Source of the DNA: JADJPO01 sp963724535
GTDB lineage: Bacteria > Actinomycetota > Actinomycetes > Actinomycetales > Kineosporiaceae
Assembly (NCBI GenBank): GCA_963724535.1
Contig: CAVRVD010000014.1
Span: 62,001-126,000 of the forward strand
Reading direction: 5' to 3'
Length of the DNA stretch: 64,000 bases
Each line of letters begins with the position of its first letter. Position 1 is the stretch's first letter. Shown here in pieces: positions 26,445 to 33,637 of this stretch. A program made the position numbers and the translations under genes. The notes beneath the pieces were generated by a model. The model did no database searches, had not been told where the DNA came from, and saw nothing but the letters and a program-made list of their open reading frames with translations.

Positions 26445-27725
26445 ATGGCCGAGTTCGCCGCCGAGGTCTTCCAGAACGAGTTCCTGCCCGACGGGGGCAC
26501 CGACGTGCACGCTGTGGTCACCGTCACCTGTGCCGGGGCCGGCGAGGCGGGTCGTGGTGAGGACGGCGAGGCCGGCGAGATCGTCATCGTCGACACGTCC
26601 GGGTCGATGCAGGGCGACAAGATCGTGGCGGCGCAGGCCGCCGCGGCCGCCGCCATCGAGCAGATCCTGGACGGCACCTGGTTCGCCGTCATCGCCGGTA
26701 CCGACGGGGCCAACCGGATCTTCCCCTACCCCAACGCTCCGACCGCGATGGTCCGGATGGAGCCGGGAGCGCGGGAGGAGGCCAAGCGGGCCGTGACCCG
26801 CCTGGTCGCCGGCGGCGGCACCGCCATGGGGGCCTGGCTGCGCCTGGCCAAGCGGGTCTTCGAGGCCACCCCGCAGGCCACCCAGCGCCACGCCATCCTG
26901 CTCACCGACGGGCGCAACCAGAGCGAACCCCCGGAGGTGCTGGCCTCCTCGGTGGCCGCGGTGCAGGGCACCCTGCAGTGCGACTGCCGCGGCGTCGGCG
27001 TGGACTGGGACGTGAACGAGCTGCGCGGTGTGGCCACGGCGCTGATGGGCTCGGTCGACCTGATCCCGGACCCGAGGCTGATGGCCGGAGCGTTCTCCGA
27101 GCTCATGCAGCGGGCCATGGGTCGCGGTGTCGCCGAGGCGCAGCTGCGGGTCTGGGCGCCCCAGGGGGCGCAGGTGCTCTTCGTCCGCCAGGTCTCCCCG
27201 ACCGTGGAGGACCTCACCGGACGGCGGGTCGACGTCAACCCGCTCACCGCCGGCTACCCCACCGGGGCCTGGGGCGACGAGACCCGGGACTACCACGTCG
27301 CGGTCCGGCTGCCGGCCAAGCCGGTCGGCTCCGAGCAGCTCGCTGCCCGGGTGCAGATCGTGGTCCGCGACCGGGTGGTGGCCAACAGCCTGGTCAAAGC
27401 GTTGTGGACCGACGACGACGTGCTCACCACCCGGATCAGCCCCGAGGTGGCCCACTACACCGGGCAGACCGAGCTGGCCGAGGCGATCCAGGCGGGGCTG
27501 GCCGCGCGGGCATCCGGCGACGAGGCCACCGCCAAGCTCAAGCTCGGCCGCGCCGTCCAGCTGGCCCGGGCGACGGGCAACGATGATGCCACCTCACGGC
27601 TGAAGAAGGTCGTCGACGTCGAGGACGCCGCCACCGGCAAGGTCTCCCTGCGCAGGGACGTCGACCGGGTCGACGAGATGGCCCTGGACACCAGCTCGAC
27701 CAAGACGACCCGGGTGAAGAAGTGA
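26445..27725 (+). CDS. vWA-domain protein of the TelA/PknG cluster
   Basis: 426 residues, cytoplasmic, no signal peptide. The N-terminal half is a von Willebrand A domain with intact MIDAS motif DTSGSM (D50, S52, S54), the Thr in GGGTAMGAW, and LLTDG for the third metal loop. The C-terminal half is mostly beta then helical (LAEAIQAGLAARASGDEATA), similar to bacterial vWA proteins of TerY or YfbK type. vWA domains assemble metal-dependent complexes. Next to a kinase, a PP2C phosphatase and an FHA protein it completes a phospho-signalling group like the TerY-P triad of tellurium-resistance-type systems. Strong ribosome site GGAGAGGG. Confidence 0.88.
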   Translation: MAEFAAEVFQNEFLPDGGTDVHAVVTVTCAGAGEAGRGEDGEAGEIVIVDTSGSMQGDKIVAAQAAAAAAIEQILDGTWFAVIAGTDGANRIFPYPNAPTAMVRMEPGAREEAKRAVTRLVAGGGTAMGAWLRLAKRVFEATPQATQRHAILLTDGRNQSEPPEVLASSVAAVQGTLQCDCRGVGVDWDVNELRGVATALMGSVDLIPDPRLMAGAFSELMQRAMGRGVAEAQLRVWAPQGAQVLFVRQVSPTVEDLTGRRVDVNPLTAGYPTGAWGDETRDYHVAVRLPAKPVGSEQLAARVQIVVRDRVVANSLVKALWTDDDVLTTRISPEVAHYTGQTELAEAIQAGLAARASGDEATAKLKLGRAVQLARATGNDDATSRLKKVVDVEDAATGKVSLRRDVDRVDEMALDTSSTKTTRVKK

Positions 27726-27816
27726 CCCGCGCCGGCCCCGCAGCCGGGGCGATCGCGATCGGGGGACAACGACCGTGAGCTGGACCGTGCGACGGAAGCA
27801 GGCGATGCAGCGATGA
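27722..27816 (+). other. Chain of two tiny overlapping reading frames between vWA and FHA genes
   Basis: A GTG at 27722 overlaps the vWA stop and opens an 18-codon frame. Its stop overlaps a GTG at 27775 that opens a 13-codon frame. The stop of that frame overlaps the FHA ATG at 27813. Each junction is a 4-base NTGA overlap. It could carry ribosomes across the gap or be chance. Confidence 0.3.
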
Positions 27817-28703
27817 CCGGCTACACCTGCCCGGAGGGGCACAACTCCTCCGCCGGCGACTACTGCGACGTCTGCGGGTCGCCGATCAGCGGGTCGAGCG
27901 GCGCCTCGTCCGCACCGTCTGCCGCACCCTCGCCACCCCCGTCGGACGTCGCGGCGTCCTCGCTCGACCTGGACGCACCCGCGCCGTCCGCGACGGGCAC
28001 GGCCGGCGGGACGCCGGACGTTCCGGCGGGACGGGTCTGTCCCAGCTGTTCGGTCACCGGGTTGCCGGACGCGCTGTTCTGCGAGAACTGCGGCTACGAC
28101 TTCACCACCGGTCAGCTGCCGCGCCCGCTCGACCCGCCCGCCGGCCTCGACGTCCCCGCACCGGCCGCCGACCCTGACCCTGACTCTGACCCGGGGCCCG
28201 GACCGGCGGCTGCCGGCGTCGGGTCGAGCCAGTCCGGCGCCGTCCTGCAGCCGCCGCCGACCGACCCGGCAACCCCCGCGCCGTCCCCGCCGCCCCCGGA
28301 CGTGGAGTGGGTCGTCGAGATCTGGGTCGACCCGGACTGGCACGCCGCCCAGGACGTCGAGGACCCCTGCCCGTCCCCCGGAATGCCGACCGTCGTCCAG
28401 CTGCACGACCGCAGCGTGCTCGTCGGACGCACCTCGGCCAGCCGCAACATCCATCCCGATGTCGAGGTGGTCGGCGACACGGGGGTGTCCCGGCGGCACG
28501 CGCAGCTGACCACCGACGGGCGTCGCTGGTTCGTCGAGGACCTCGCCTCCGCCAACGGGACCTACGTCGGCCAGGCCGGTGTCCCTCTGCCCGCCCAGCC
28601 GATCGCGGTCGGTCTGCGCAGCGAGATCCCGGAGGACGGACGGATCTACCTCGGCGCCTGGACCCGGCTGGTGATCCGCAAGGCCTTGCCCTCGGAGGTG
28701 TAG
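27813..28703 (+). CDS. FHA-domain protein with zinc ribbons
   Basis: 296 residues. Two N-terminal ribbons: C6, H10, C18, C21 (one Cys replaced by His) and VCPSC...FCENC. A Pro/Asp/Ser-rich linker of about 70 residues follows, then a C-terminal FHA domain with the phosphothreonine-binding motifs VLVGRTSASRN, GVSRRHAQL and LASANGTYV. FHA domains read phosphothreonine made by Ser/Thr kinases; GarA/OdhI, the PknG substrates, are FHA proteins. Unlike them this one has a long linker and ribbons and no obvious N-terminal phosphoacceptor motif. Last gene of the cluster. Confidence 0.88.
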   Translation: MTGYTCPEGHNSSAGDYCDVCGSPISGSSGASSAPSAAPSPPPSDVAASSLDLDAPAPSATGTAGGTPDVPAGRVCPSCSVTGLPDALFCENCGYDFTTGQLPRPLDPPAGLDVPAPAADPDPDSDPGPGPAAAGVGSSQSGAVLQPPPTDPATPAPSPPPPDVEWVVEIWVDPDWHAAQDVEDPCPSPGMPTVVQLHDRSVLVGRTSASRNIHPDVEVVGDTGVSRRHAQLTTDGRRWFVEDLASANGTYVGQAGVPLPAQPIAVGLRSEIPEDGRIYLGAWTRLVIRKALPSEV

Positions 28704-28747
28704 CCGAGCCGGGTCCACATGAGGTCAGGGCCGGGTGAGGTCGGTGG

Positions 28748-28753
28748 CAGAGT
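28748..28753 (+). promoter_or_regulatory. -10-like box, leaderless start of the dipeptidase gene
   Basis: CAGAGT, six bases, then the ATG at 28760. The spacing suits leaderless transcription; the first T of the consensus is replaced by C. Confidence 0.4.
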
Positions 28754-28759
28754 GAGGGC

Positions 28760-30040
28760 ATGACCGCATCGAGTCTGCCCGGCCCTGCGGACCGGATCGC
28801 GGGCCTGTTGCTGCGCCACCCTGTCGTGGACGGGCACAACGACCTGCTCTGGGAGTGCCGCGTCCGCGCCGACTACGACTTCGACGCCCTTGGCGTCGGC
28901 TCGGGCGGTGCGCCCACGCACACCGACCTGCCCCGGCTGCGCGCCGGTGGGGTGGGGGCGCAGTTCTGGTCGGTCTACGTCCCGGCGGAGCCGACCGGTA
29001 CCGGTGCGGTGACGGCGACGCTGGAGCAGGTCGATGCCGTGCACCGGATGGTCGAGCGCTATGGCGGGACACTGGCGCTGGCCACCACCGCGGACGAGAT
29101 CGAGGCGGCCTGGCGCAACGGGCGGATCGCCTCGCTGATGGGCGCCGAGGGCGGACACTCGATCGACTGCTCGATGGGCGTGCTACGGATGCTGTTCCGG
29201 CTCGGGGTGCGCTACCTCACCCTGACCCACAACCTCAACGTGCCCTGGGCGGACTCGGCCACCGACACCGAGGTGCTCGGCGGGCTGAGCGCCTTCGGCC
29301 GTGAGGTGGTCGCCGAGCTGAACTGGCTCGGCATGATGGTCGACCTCTCCCACGTCTCGCCGGGGGTGATGCGTGACGCCCTGGACGTCACGAAGGCGCC
29401 GGTGATCTTCTCCCACTCCTCCGCCCGAGCGGTGTGTGACCACCCGCGCAACGTCCCCGACGATGTCCTGACCCGCCTGGCCGGCAACGGGGGGCTGTGC
29501 ATGGTCACCTTCGTGCCGGAGTTCGTCTCGGCCGAGGGCGGGGGCTGGTTCCGCGAGTGTCTCGACGCGGCGGGTGAACAGGGCATCCGCCTGACCGACG
29601 AGGCCTTCGAGGAGTTCTACCAGGAGCGGGTACGCCGTCTCGGCGGTCCCTCGGCGAGCGTGGACGACGTCGTCGCCCACTGCGAGCACGTGCGCGAGGT
29701 CGCCGGGATCGACCACATCGGGCTGGGCGGGGACTTCGACGGGGTGAGGCGACTGCCGCGGGGTCTGGAGGACGTCAGTAGCTACCCGGACCTGCTCGCC
29801 GCGCTGGCCGCGAGAGGGTGGTCGGACGACGACCTGGCGGCACTGACCTGCCGCAACCTGCTGCGGGTGATGCGCCGCGTCGAGGCCGTCGCCGCCGCGC
29901 TGCGGCAGACGCGAACCGCGAGCCGGGCCCGGATCGGTGAGCTGGACGGCAGCCCGGACGGTGCCGCCCCGGACTGTGCCGGCCAGGCCTCGTCGCCGCC
30001 GGCGGCCGGCGACCCCGGCCCGATCACCCGGAACGAATGA
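28760..30040 (+). CDS. Membrane dipeptidase family protein (peptidase M19)
   Basis: 426 residues of the renal-dipeptidase (M19) family, zinc-dependent dipeptidases with a TIM barrel. Metal-ligand signatures are visible: VVDGHNDLLW near the start, the bridging Glu in SLMGAEGGHSI, MVDLSHVSPGVM, FSHSSARAVCDHPRN and IDHIGLGGDFDG. There is no signal peptide, so it is likely cytoplasmic. The last ~40 residues are a low-complexity tail. It may hydrolyse L- or D-dipeptides; substrate is not evident. Confidence 0.92.
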   Translation: MTASSLPGPADRIAGLLLRHPVVDGHNDLLWECRVRADYDFDALGVGSGGAPTHTDLPRLRAGGVGAQFWSVYVPAEPTGTGAVTATLEQVDAVHRMVERYGGTLALATTADEIEAAWRNGRIASLMGAEGGHSIDCSMGVLRMLFRLGVRYLTLTHNLNVPWADSATDTEVLGGLSAFGREVVAELNWLGMMVDLSHVSPGVMRDALDVTKAPVIFSHSSARAVCDHPRNVPDDVLTRLAGNGGLCMVTFVPEFVSAEGGGWFRECLDAAGEQGIRLTDEAFEEFYQERVRRLGGPSASVDDVVAHCEHVREVAGIDHIGLGGDFDGVRRLPRGLEDVSSYPDLLAALAARGWSDDDLAALTCRNLLRVMRRVEAVAAALRQTRTASRARIGELDGSPDGAAPDCAGQASSPPAAGDPGPITRNE

Positions 30041-30047
30041 GGGCGGG

Positions 30048-30926
30048 TCAGGCCTTGGTGTGTCGCCGGTACTGGTGCGGGGTCAGCCCGAGATGCCGGC
30101 GGACGTCGCGGACCAGGTGCGACTGGTCGCTGTAGCCGAGCTCGACCGACAGCGAGGCCCACCCCGGCCACCGCGACCAGGCGGAGTCGGTGCGGTCCTC
30201 CTCGTCCGCGCGCACGGCCTGCTCGGCCGCCTCGATGATCCGCCACCGCCGGATCACCCAGGCCGGGCTCACCCCTACGTGGTGGGCGAACCGACGCTGA
30301 AGCGTGCGCACGCTCACCCCTGCTGCGTCGGCCAGCTGCTCGGTCCGGCGGACGCCGCGATCGGTCTCGGCGAGCCGAGCGATCGCCGCCACCTGCCGAG
30401 CCTGACCCACCTGGTCCGGATCCCGTTGTCGGACACAACGCTCGAGCGCCTCGCGGAGCAGGTCGACCCGGTCGGCCTCGGCATCGGCGGCGACCGCCGC
30501 GTCGACCAGCTGATCCTCGTCCAGCCCGCTCACCACCCGCAGCGGCAGCTGCCGATCGACGGCGGTCCGGGCCGGGGCGCCGAGCACCACCCCGGCCCCG
30601 CCGACGGTCGTCTTCGCCGCGACCGTCCAGCCCCTGCCGGTCAGCCGGCGCTCGCTGAGCCGGGTGAGCACCCCGTACACCCGGCCCTGTGCCGGATCGA
30701 GGACCCCCGAGTCGTCCAGCGTCCCGATGCTGACGTGCCCGCTCGGGTGGTTCAGGACCAGCTGGCGGTGCTCGACGCCGTCCGGCAGGTTCCAGCGCAC
30801 CGCCCAGAACCAGTCGATGATGCCGGCCAGCCCCGCACCCGCGGGGTAGCGGGCGAAGTCGACGTGGCGCAGCATCGCGGCCGGGTCGATGATCCCCCGG
30901 GTGTCGCTCGACACACCCCGCACCAT
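30048..30926 (-). CDS. AraC-family transcriptional regulator
   Basis: 292 residues. The N-terminal ~190 residues form a cupin-like sensing domain of the type labelled DUF6597 (PAGAGLAGIIDWFWAVRWNL). The C-terminal ~100 residues carry the two helix-turn-helix units of AraC regulators: LADAAGVSVRTLQRRFAHHV and VELGYSDQSHLVRDVRRHLG, ending TPHQYRRHTKA. It is divergent from the TIGR03086 gene and probably controls it. A mirrored leaderless promoter (TAGCCT, six bases, ATG) supports the start at 30926. Confidence 0.9.
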   Translation of the reverse strand: MVRGVSSDTRGIIDPAAMLRHVDFARYPAGAGLAGIIDWFWAVRWNLPDGVEHRQLVLNHPSGHVSIGTLDDSGVLDPAQGRVYGVLTRLSERRLTGRGWTVAAKTTVGGAGVVLGAPARTAVDRQLPLRVVSGLDEDQLVDAAVAADAEADRVDLLREALERCVRQRDPDQVGQARQVAAIARLAETDRGVRRTEQLADAAGVSVRTLQRRFAHHVGVSPAWVIRRWRIIEAAEQAVRADEEDRTDSAWSRWPGWASLSVELGYSDQSHLVRDVRRHLGLTPHQYRRHTKA

Positions 30927-31010
30927 CGAGCCAGGCTATCCGGGGTGGGCAGGCCAGACCTGTCGCGAAACGTCAAGAGCGCCGTCCGCCGTGCGCCCTA
31001 GCGTCGAGCC
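30927..31010. promoter_or_regulatory. Divergent leaderless promoters with a direct repeat
   Basis: On the minus strand TAGCCT (30938 to 30933) sits six bases before the AraC ATG. On the plus strand TAGCGT (30999-31004) sits six bases before the TIGR03086 ATG. CGAGCCA occurs as a direct repeat next to both start codons (30927 and 31005) and could be an AraC-type operator. Confidence 0.55.
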
Positions 31011-31673
31011 ATGAGTGAGATCCAGCAGGTTCCCTACTTCCCGGCCACCGCACCCGCCGTCTTCAGCGACCCCCCGGCCGTCCGGTCGATGTTCGAGCCG
31101 GTACTCGACGCGCTCGCCGAGGTCGTCGACGTCCCCGACGTCTGGGCGGCCGGCCGCACCCCGTGCGCCTCGTTCTCCGTCGAGCAGCTGCGGGACCACG
31201 TCCTCGGCTGGTTGCAGCACTTCGCGACGGCGCTGACCGACCCGGACCGCCGCGCTGACCGCCCGGACCCGGACACCTACCGCGCCGCCGCCGACGAGCG
31301 GGCACCGGGGGACGTCGTCCGGGCCGCCGCCGCCGTCATCGGCGCCGAGGTCGACGCCGGGATCGCCGGTCGTCGGGTGATCATGTCCCAGGCCGCCATG
31401 GACGGCGACGCGGTGCTGGCCATGGCGTTGGGGGAGTACCTCGTGCACGGCTGGGACCTGGCCCGGGCCACCGGTCGCGACTGGTCGGTTCCCGAGGGCG
31501 CCTGTTCGGCCGCACTCGACTTCTTCGCCGCGATGATCACCGACGAGTACCGCTCGGCGGACGGCGCCGGAGGCTTCTTCGGGCCGCAGGTCGCCGTTCC
31601 GGACGACGCCGCAGCCCTGGACCGGCTCCTGGGTTTCGCCGGCCGCGACCCGCACTGGACGGCGCCTGCCTGA
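31011..31673 (+). CDS. TIGR03086 family protein (DinB-like, mycothiol-type fold)
   Basis: 220 residues of the actinobacterial TIGR03086 group, part of the DinB/mycothiol-dependent maleylpyruvate isomerase superfamily. The helical-bundle signatures are CASFSVEQLRDHVLGWLQHF near residue 60 and GEYLVHGWDLARATG near residue 150, which hold the His ligands of the usual metal site. The reaction is unknown; many members are thought to use mycothiol. It is transcribed divergently from an AraC regulator from a leaderless promoter. Confidence 0.85.
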   Translation: MSEIQQVPYFPATAPAVFSDPPAVRSMFEPVLDALAEVVDVPDVWAAGRTPCASFSVEQLRDHVLGWLQHFATALTDPDRRADRPDPDTYRAAADERAPGDVVRAAAAVIGAEVDAGIAGRRVIMSQAAMDGDAVLAMALGEYLVHGWDLARATGRDWSVPEGACSAALDFFAAMITDEYRSADGAGGFFGPQVAVPDDAAALDRLLGFAGRDPHWTAPA

Positions 31674-31719
31674 CCTGGCCGCCGATGGCGCACGTGGCGT
31701 GGTGCCGACGGTCAGCGCC

Positions 31720-32463
31720 TCACCTGCGGACCTTGCCCTCCACCTGCACCACGTTGTGCTCGCCGGTGATCAGCGCGTAGGTCGCCCCCGCCACGATCGC
31801 GCCGAGGATCGGCGCCACCCAGAACAGCCACAGCTGCCCCAGCGCCCAGGAGTCGGTGAAGAAGGCCACCCCCGTGGACCGCGCCGGGTTCACCGAGGTG
31901 TTCGTCACCGGGATCGAGATGAGGTGGATCAGGGTCAGTGCCAGCCCGATCGCGATCGGGGCGAACCCGACCGGCGCCCGGCCGTCGGTGGCGCCGAGGA
32001 TCACATAGAGGAAGAACGCGGTGAGCACGATCTCGATGACCAACGCCGCCACCAGCGTGTAGCCGCCGGGGGAGTGCTCGCCGTAGCCGTTGGCCGCGAA
32101 GCCGGAGGCCTTGGCGTCGAAGCCGTCCTGGCCGCTGGCCACGACGAACAGCACCACGGCGGCGACGACCGCGGCGACCACCTGCGTGATGATGTAGGCA
32201 GGCGCGTCCTTCCACGGGAACCGCTTGGCCGTGGCCAGGCCGATCGTGACCGCGGGGTTGAAGTGTCCGCCCGAGACGTGACCGACCGCGTAGGCCATGG
32301 TCAGCACGGTCAGGCCGAAGGCCAGCGAGACCCCGAGCAGGCCCACGCCGACGTCGGGGAAGCCGGCTGCCAGGACGGCGGTGCCACAGCCCCCGAGGAC
32401 CAGCCAGAAGGTACCCAGGAACTCTGCGCCCAGGCGTGAGCCGAGGGTGGGAGTAGCAGCCAT
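31720..32463 (-). CDS. aqpZ: Aquaporin Z-type water channel
   Basis: 247 residues, six membrane helices and two half-helices with the NPA signatures GHFNPAVTIGL and TSVNPARSTGV. Length and both NPA loops fit AqpZ/MIP channels. The ATG at 32463 has a GAGAGG site. Sequence further upstream is open but not conserved. A TAGGTT box on the minus strand (32522 to 32517) would give a leader of about 47 nt. Confidence 0.93.
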   Translation of the reverse strand: MAATPTLGSRLGAEFLGTFWLVLGGCGTAVLAAGFPDVGVGLLGVSLAFGLTVLTMAYAVGHVSGGHFNPAVTIGLATAKRFPWKDAPAYIITQVVAAVVAAVVLFVVASGQDGFDAKASGFAANGYGEHSPGGYTLVAALVIEIVLTAFFLYVILGATDGRAPVGFAPIAIGLALTLIHLISIPVTNTSVNPARSTGVAFFTDSWALGQLWLFWVAPILGAIVAGATYALITGEHNVVQVEGKVRR

Positions 32464-32516
32464 GTCGAACCTCTCTCGGGCATTCCCCAGCAGGCGCGTT
32501 CCCTGAGGCGATGGAC

Positions 32517-32522
32517 AACCTA
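32517..32522 (-). promoter_or_regulatory. -10 box for aqpZ
   Basis: TAGGTT on the minus strand about 55 bp before the aqpZ ATG fits TANNNT. No clear -35. Confidence 0.4.
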
Positions 32523-32646
32523 GTGGTTCCACCGGGTGGGTCAGCAAGCCACGCCGTGCCGCCGCCAAGTTGTGATCAACGGTGCACCTGCAGCCTCCGT
32601 CGGGTCGACGGCCAGGGAGCGGGGCCTGCGCTGAACGGCGCCCGGC

Positions 32647-32652
32647 TAGGCT
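32647..32652 (+). promoter_or_regulatory. -10 box for the CDF exporter gene
   Basis: TAGGCT fits TANNNT and lies about 35 bp before the ATG at 32688, leaving a short leader with a GGAGGAG ribosome site. Confidence 0.5.
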
Positions 32653-32687
32653 GGCAACGGTGGCACACGCACGGAGGAGACCCTGAC

Positions 32688-33599
32688 ATGGGCCACGGTC
32701 ACGCCGGCCACCCTGGCCACGCCGGGGCCCGACACCGGTGGCGGCTCCGGGTCGCCTTCGCCGTGGTGGCTGCCTTCTTCGGCGTCGAGCTGGTCACCGC
32801 CCTGGTCAGCGGCTCCCTCGCACTGCTCGGCGACGCCGGGCACATGGCCGCGGACGTGGTCGCGCTCGGTGCCGCCCTGGTCGCGACCCGGATCGCCACC
32901 CGTTCCGACGTCACCGGGCGGCGCACCTACGGCTCCTACCGGGCCGAGGTGTTCGCCTCCGGGCTGGCCGTGCTGCTCATGCTGGCGGTGGCCGGCTACG
33001 TCTCCGTGGAGGCCTTCGACCGGATCGGCTCCGGCGGCCCGGTCGCCGTCCCCGCGCTGCCGCTCATCGCCGTGGGCGGGCTCGGGCTGGTGGTCAACCT
33101 GGTCGCCCTGGTCGTCCTGCGCGGCGGTGCCGGCGAGAGCCTGAACGTCAAGGGCGCCTACCTCGAGGTGCTGGCCGACACCGTCGGCTCGGTCGGCGTC
33201 CTGCTCGCCGGGGCCCTGGTGGTGGTCACCGGGAACCCCTGGTGGGACACGGTGGTGGCCCTGGCCATCGCTGCCTTCGTGGCTGTCCGGGCGGTGCTGC
33301 TCGGCCGGGAGGTGCTCGCCGTCCTCGGCCAGCACGCGCCGTCCGGTCTGCACCCGGACGACGTCACGAAGGCGCTGCTCGACGTCCCCGGCGTGATCGA
33401 CGTACACGACCTGCACCTGTGGGTGCTCACCTCCGGGATGACGGTAGCCACCGCCCACCTGCGCACCACGGACGCCGCCGACGCGCACGCGGTGCTCGAC
33501 CGGGCCCGCGACGTGATGCGCGAGCGTTTCGTGGTCGAGCACGCCACCTTGCAGGTCGAGCCGGCCAGCCACACCGGCTGCGAGGAGATCGCCTGGTAG
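32688..33599 (+). CDS. Cation diffusion facilitator metal exporter
   Basis: 303 residues, CzcD/ZitB-like. The His-rich start (MGHGHAGHPGHAGARHRW) is followed by six membrane helices and a cytoplasmic ferredoxin-like tail (DVPGVIDVHDLHLWVLTSG). The TM2 metal site has HMAAD as expected. The TM5 site reads EVLAD, with Glu where classical zinc CDFs have His (HVLGD). It exports a divalent cation such as zinc in exchange for protons; the altered site leaves metal preference open. ATG 32688 has a GGAGGAG site. Confidence 0.9.
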   Translation: MGHGHAGHPGHAGARHRWRLRVAFAVVAAFFGVELVTALVSGSLALLGDAGHMAADVVALGAALVATRIATRSDVTGRRTYGSYRAEVFASGLAVLLMLAVAGYVSVEAFDRIGSGGPVAVPALPLIAVGGLGLVVNLVALVVLRGGAGESLNVKGAYLEVLADTVGSVGVLLAGALVVVTGNPWWDTVVALAIAAFVAVRAVLLGREVLAVLGQHAPSGLHPDDVTKALLDVPGVIDVHDLHLWVLTSGMTVATAHLRTTDAADAHAVLDRARDVMRERFVVEHATLQVEPASHTGCEEIAW

Positions 33600-33637
33600 G
33601 GCTGGAGGCGGGAACCGCAGATGCCGACACCCACCGG

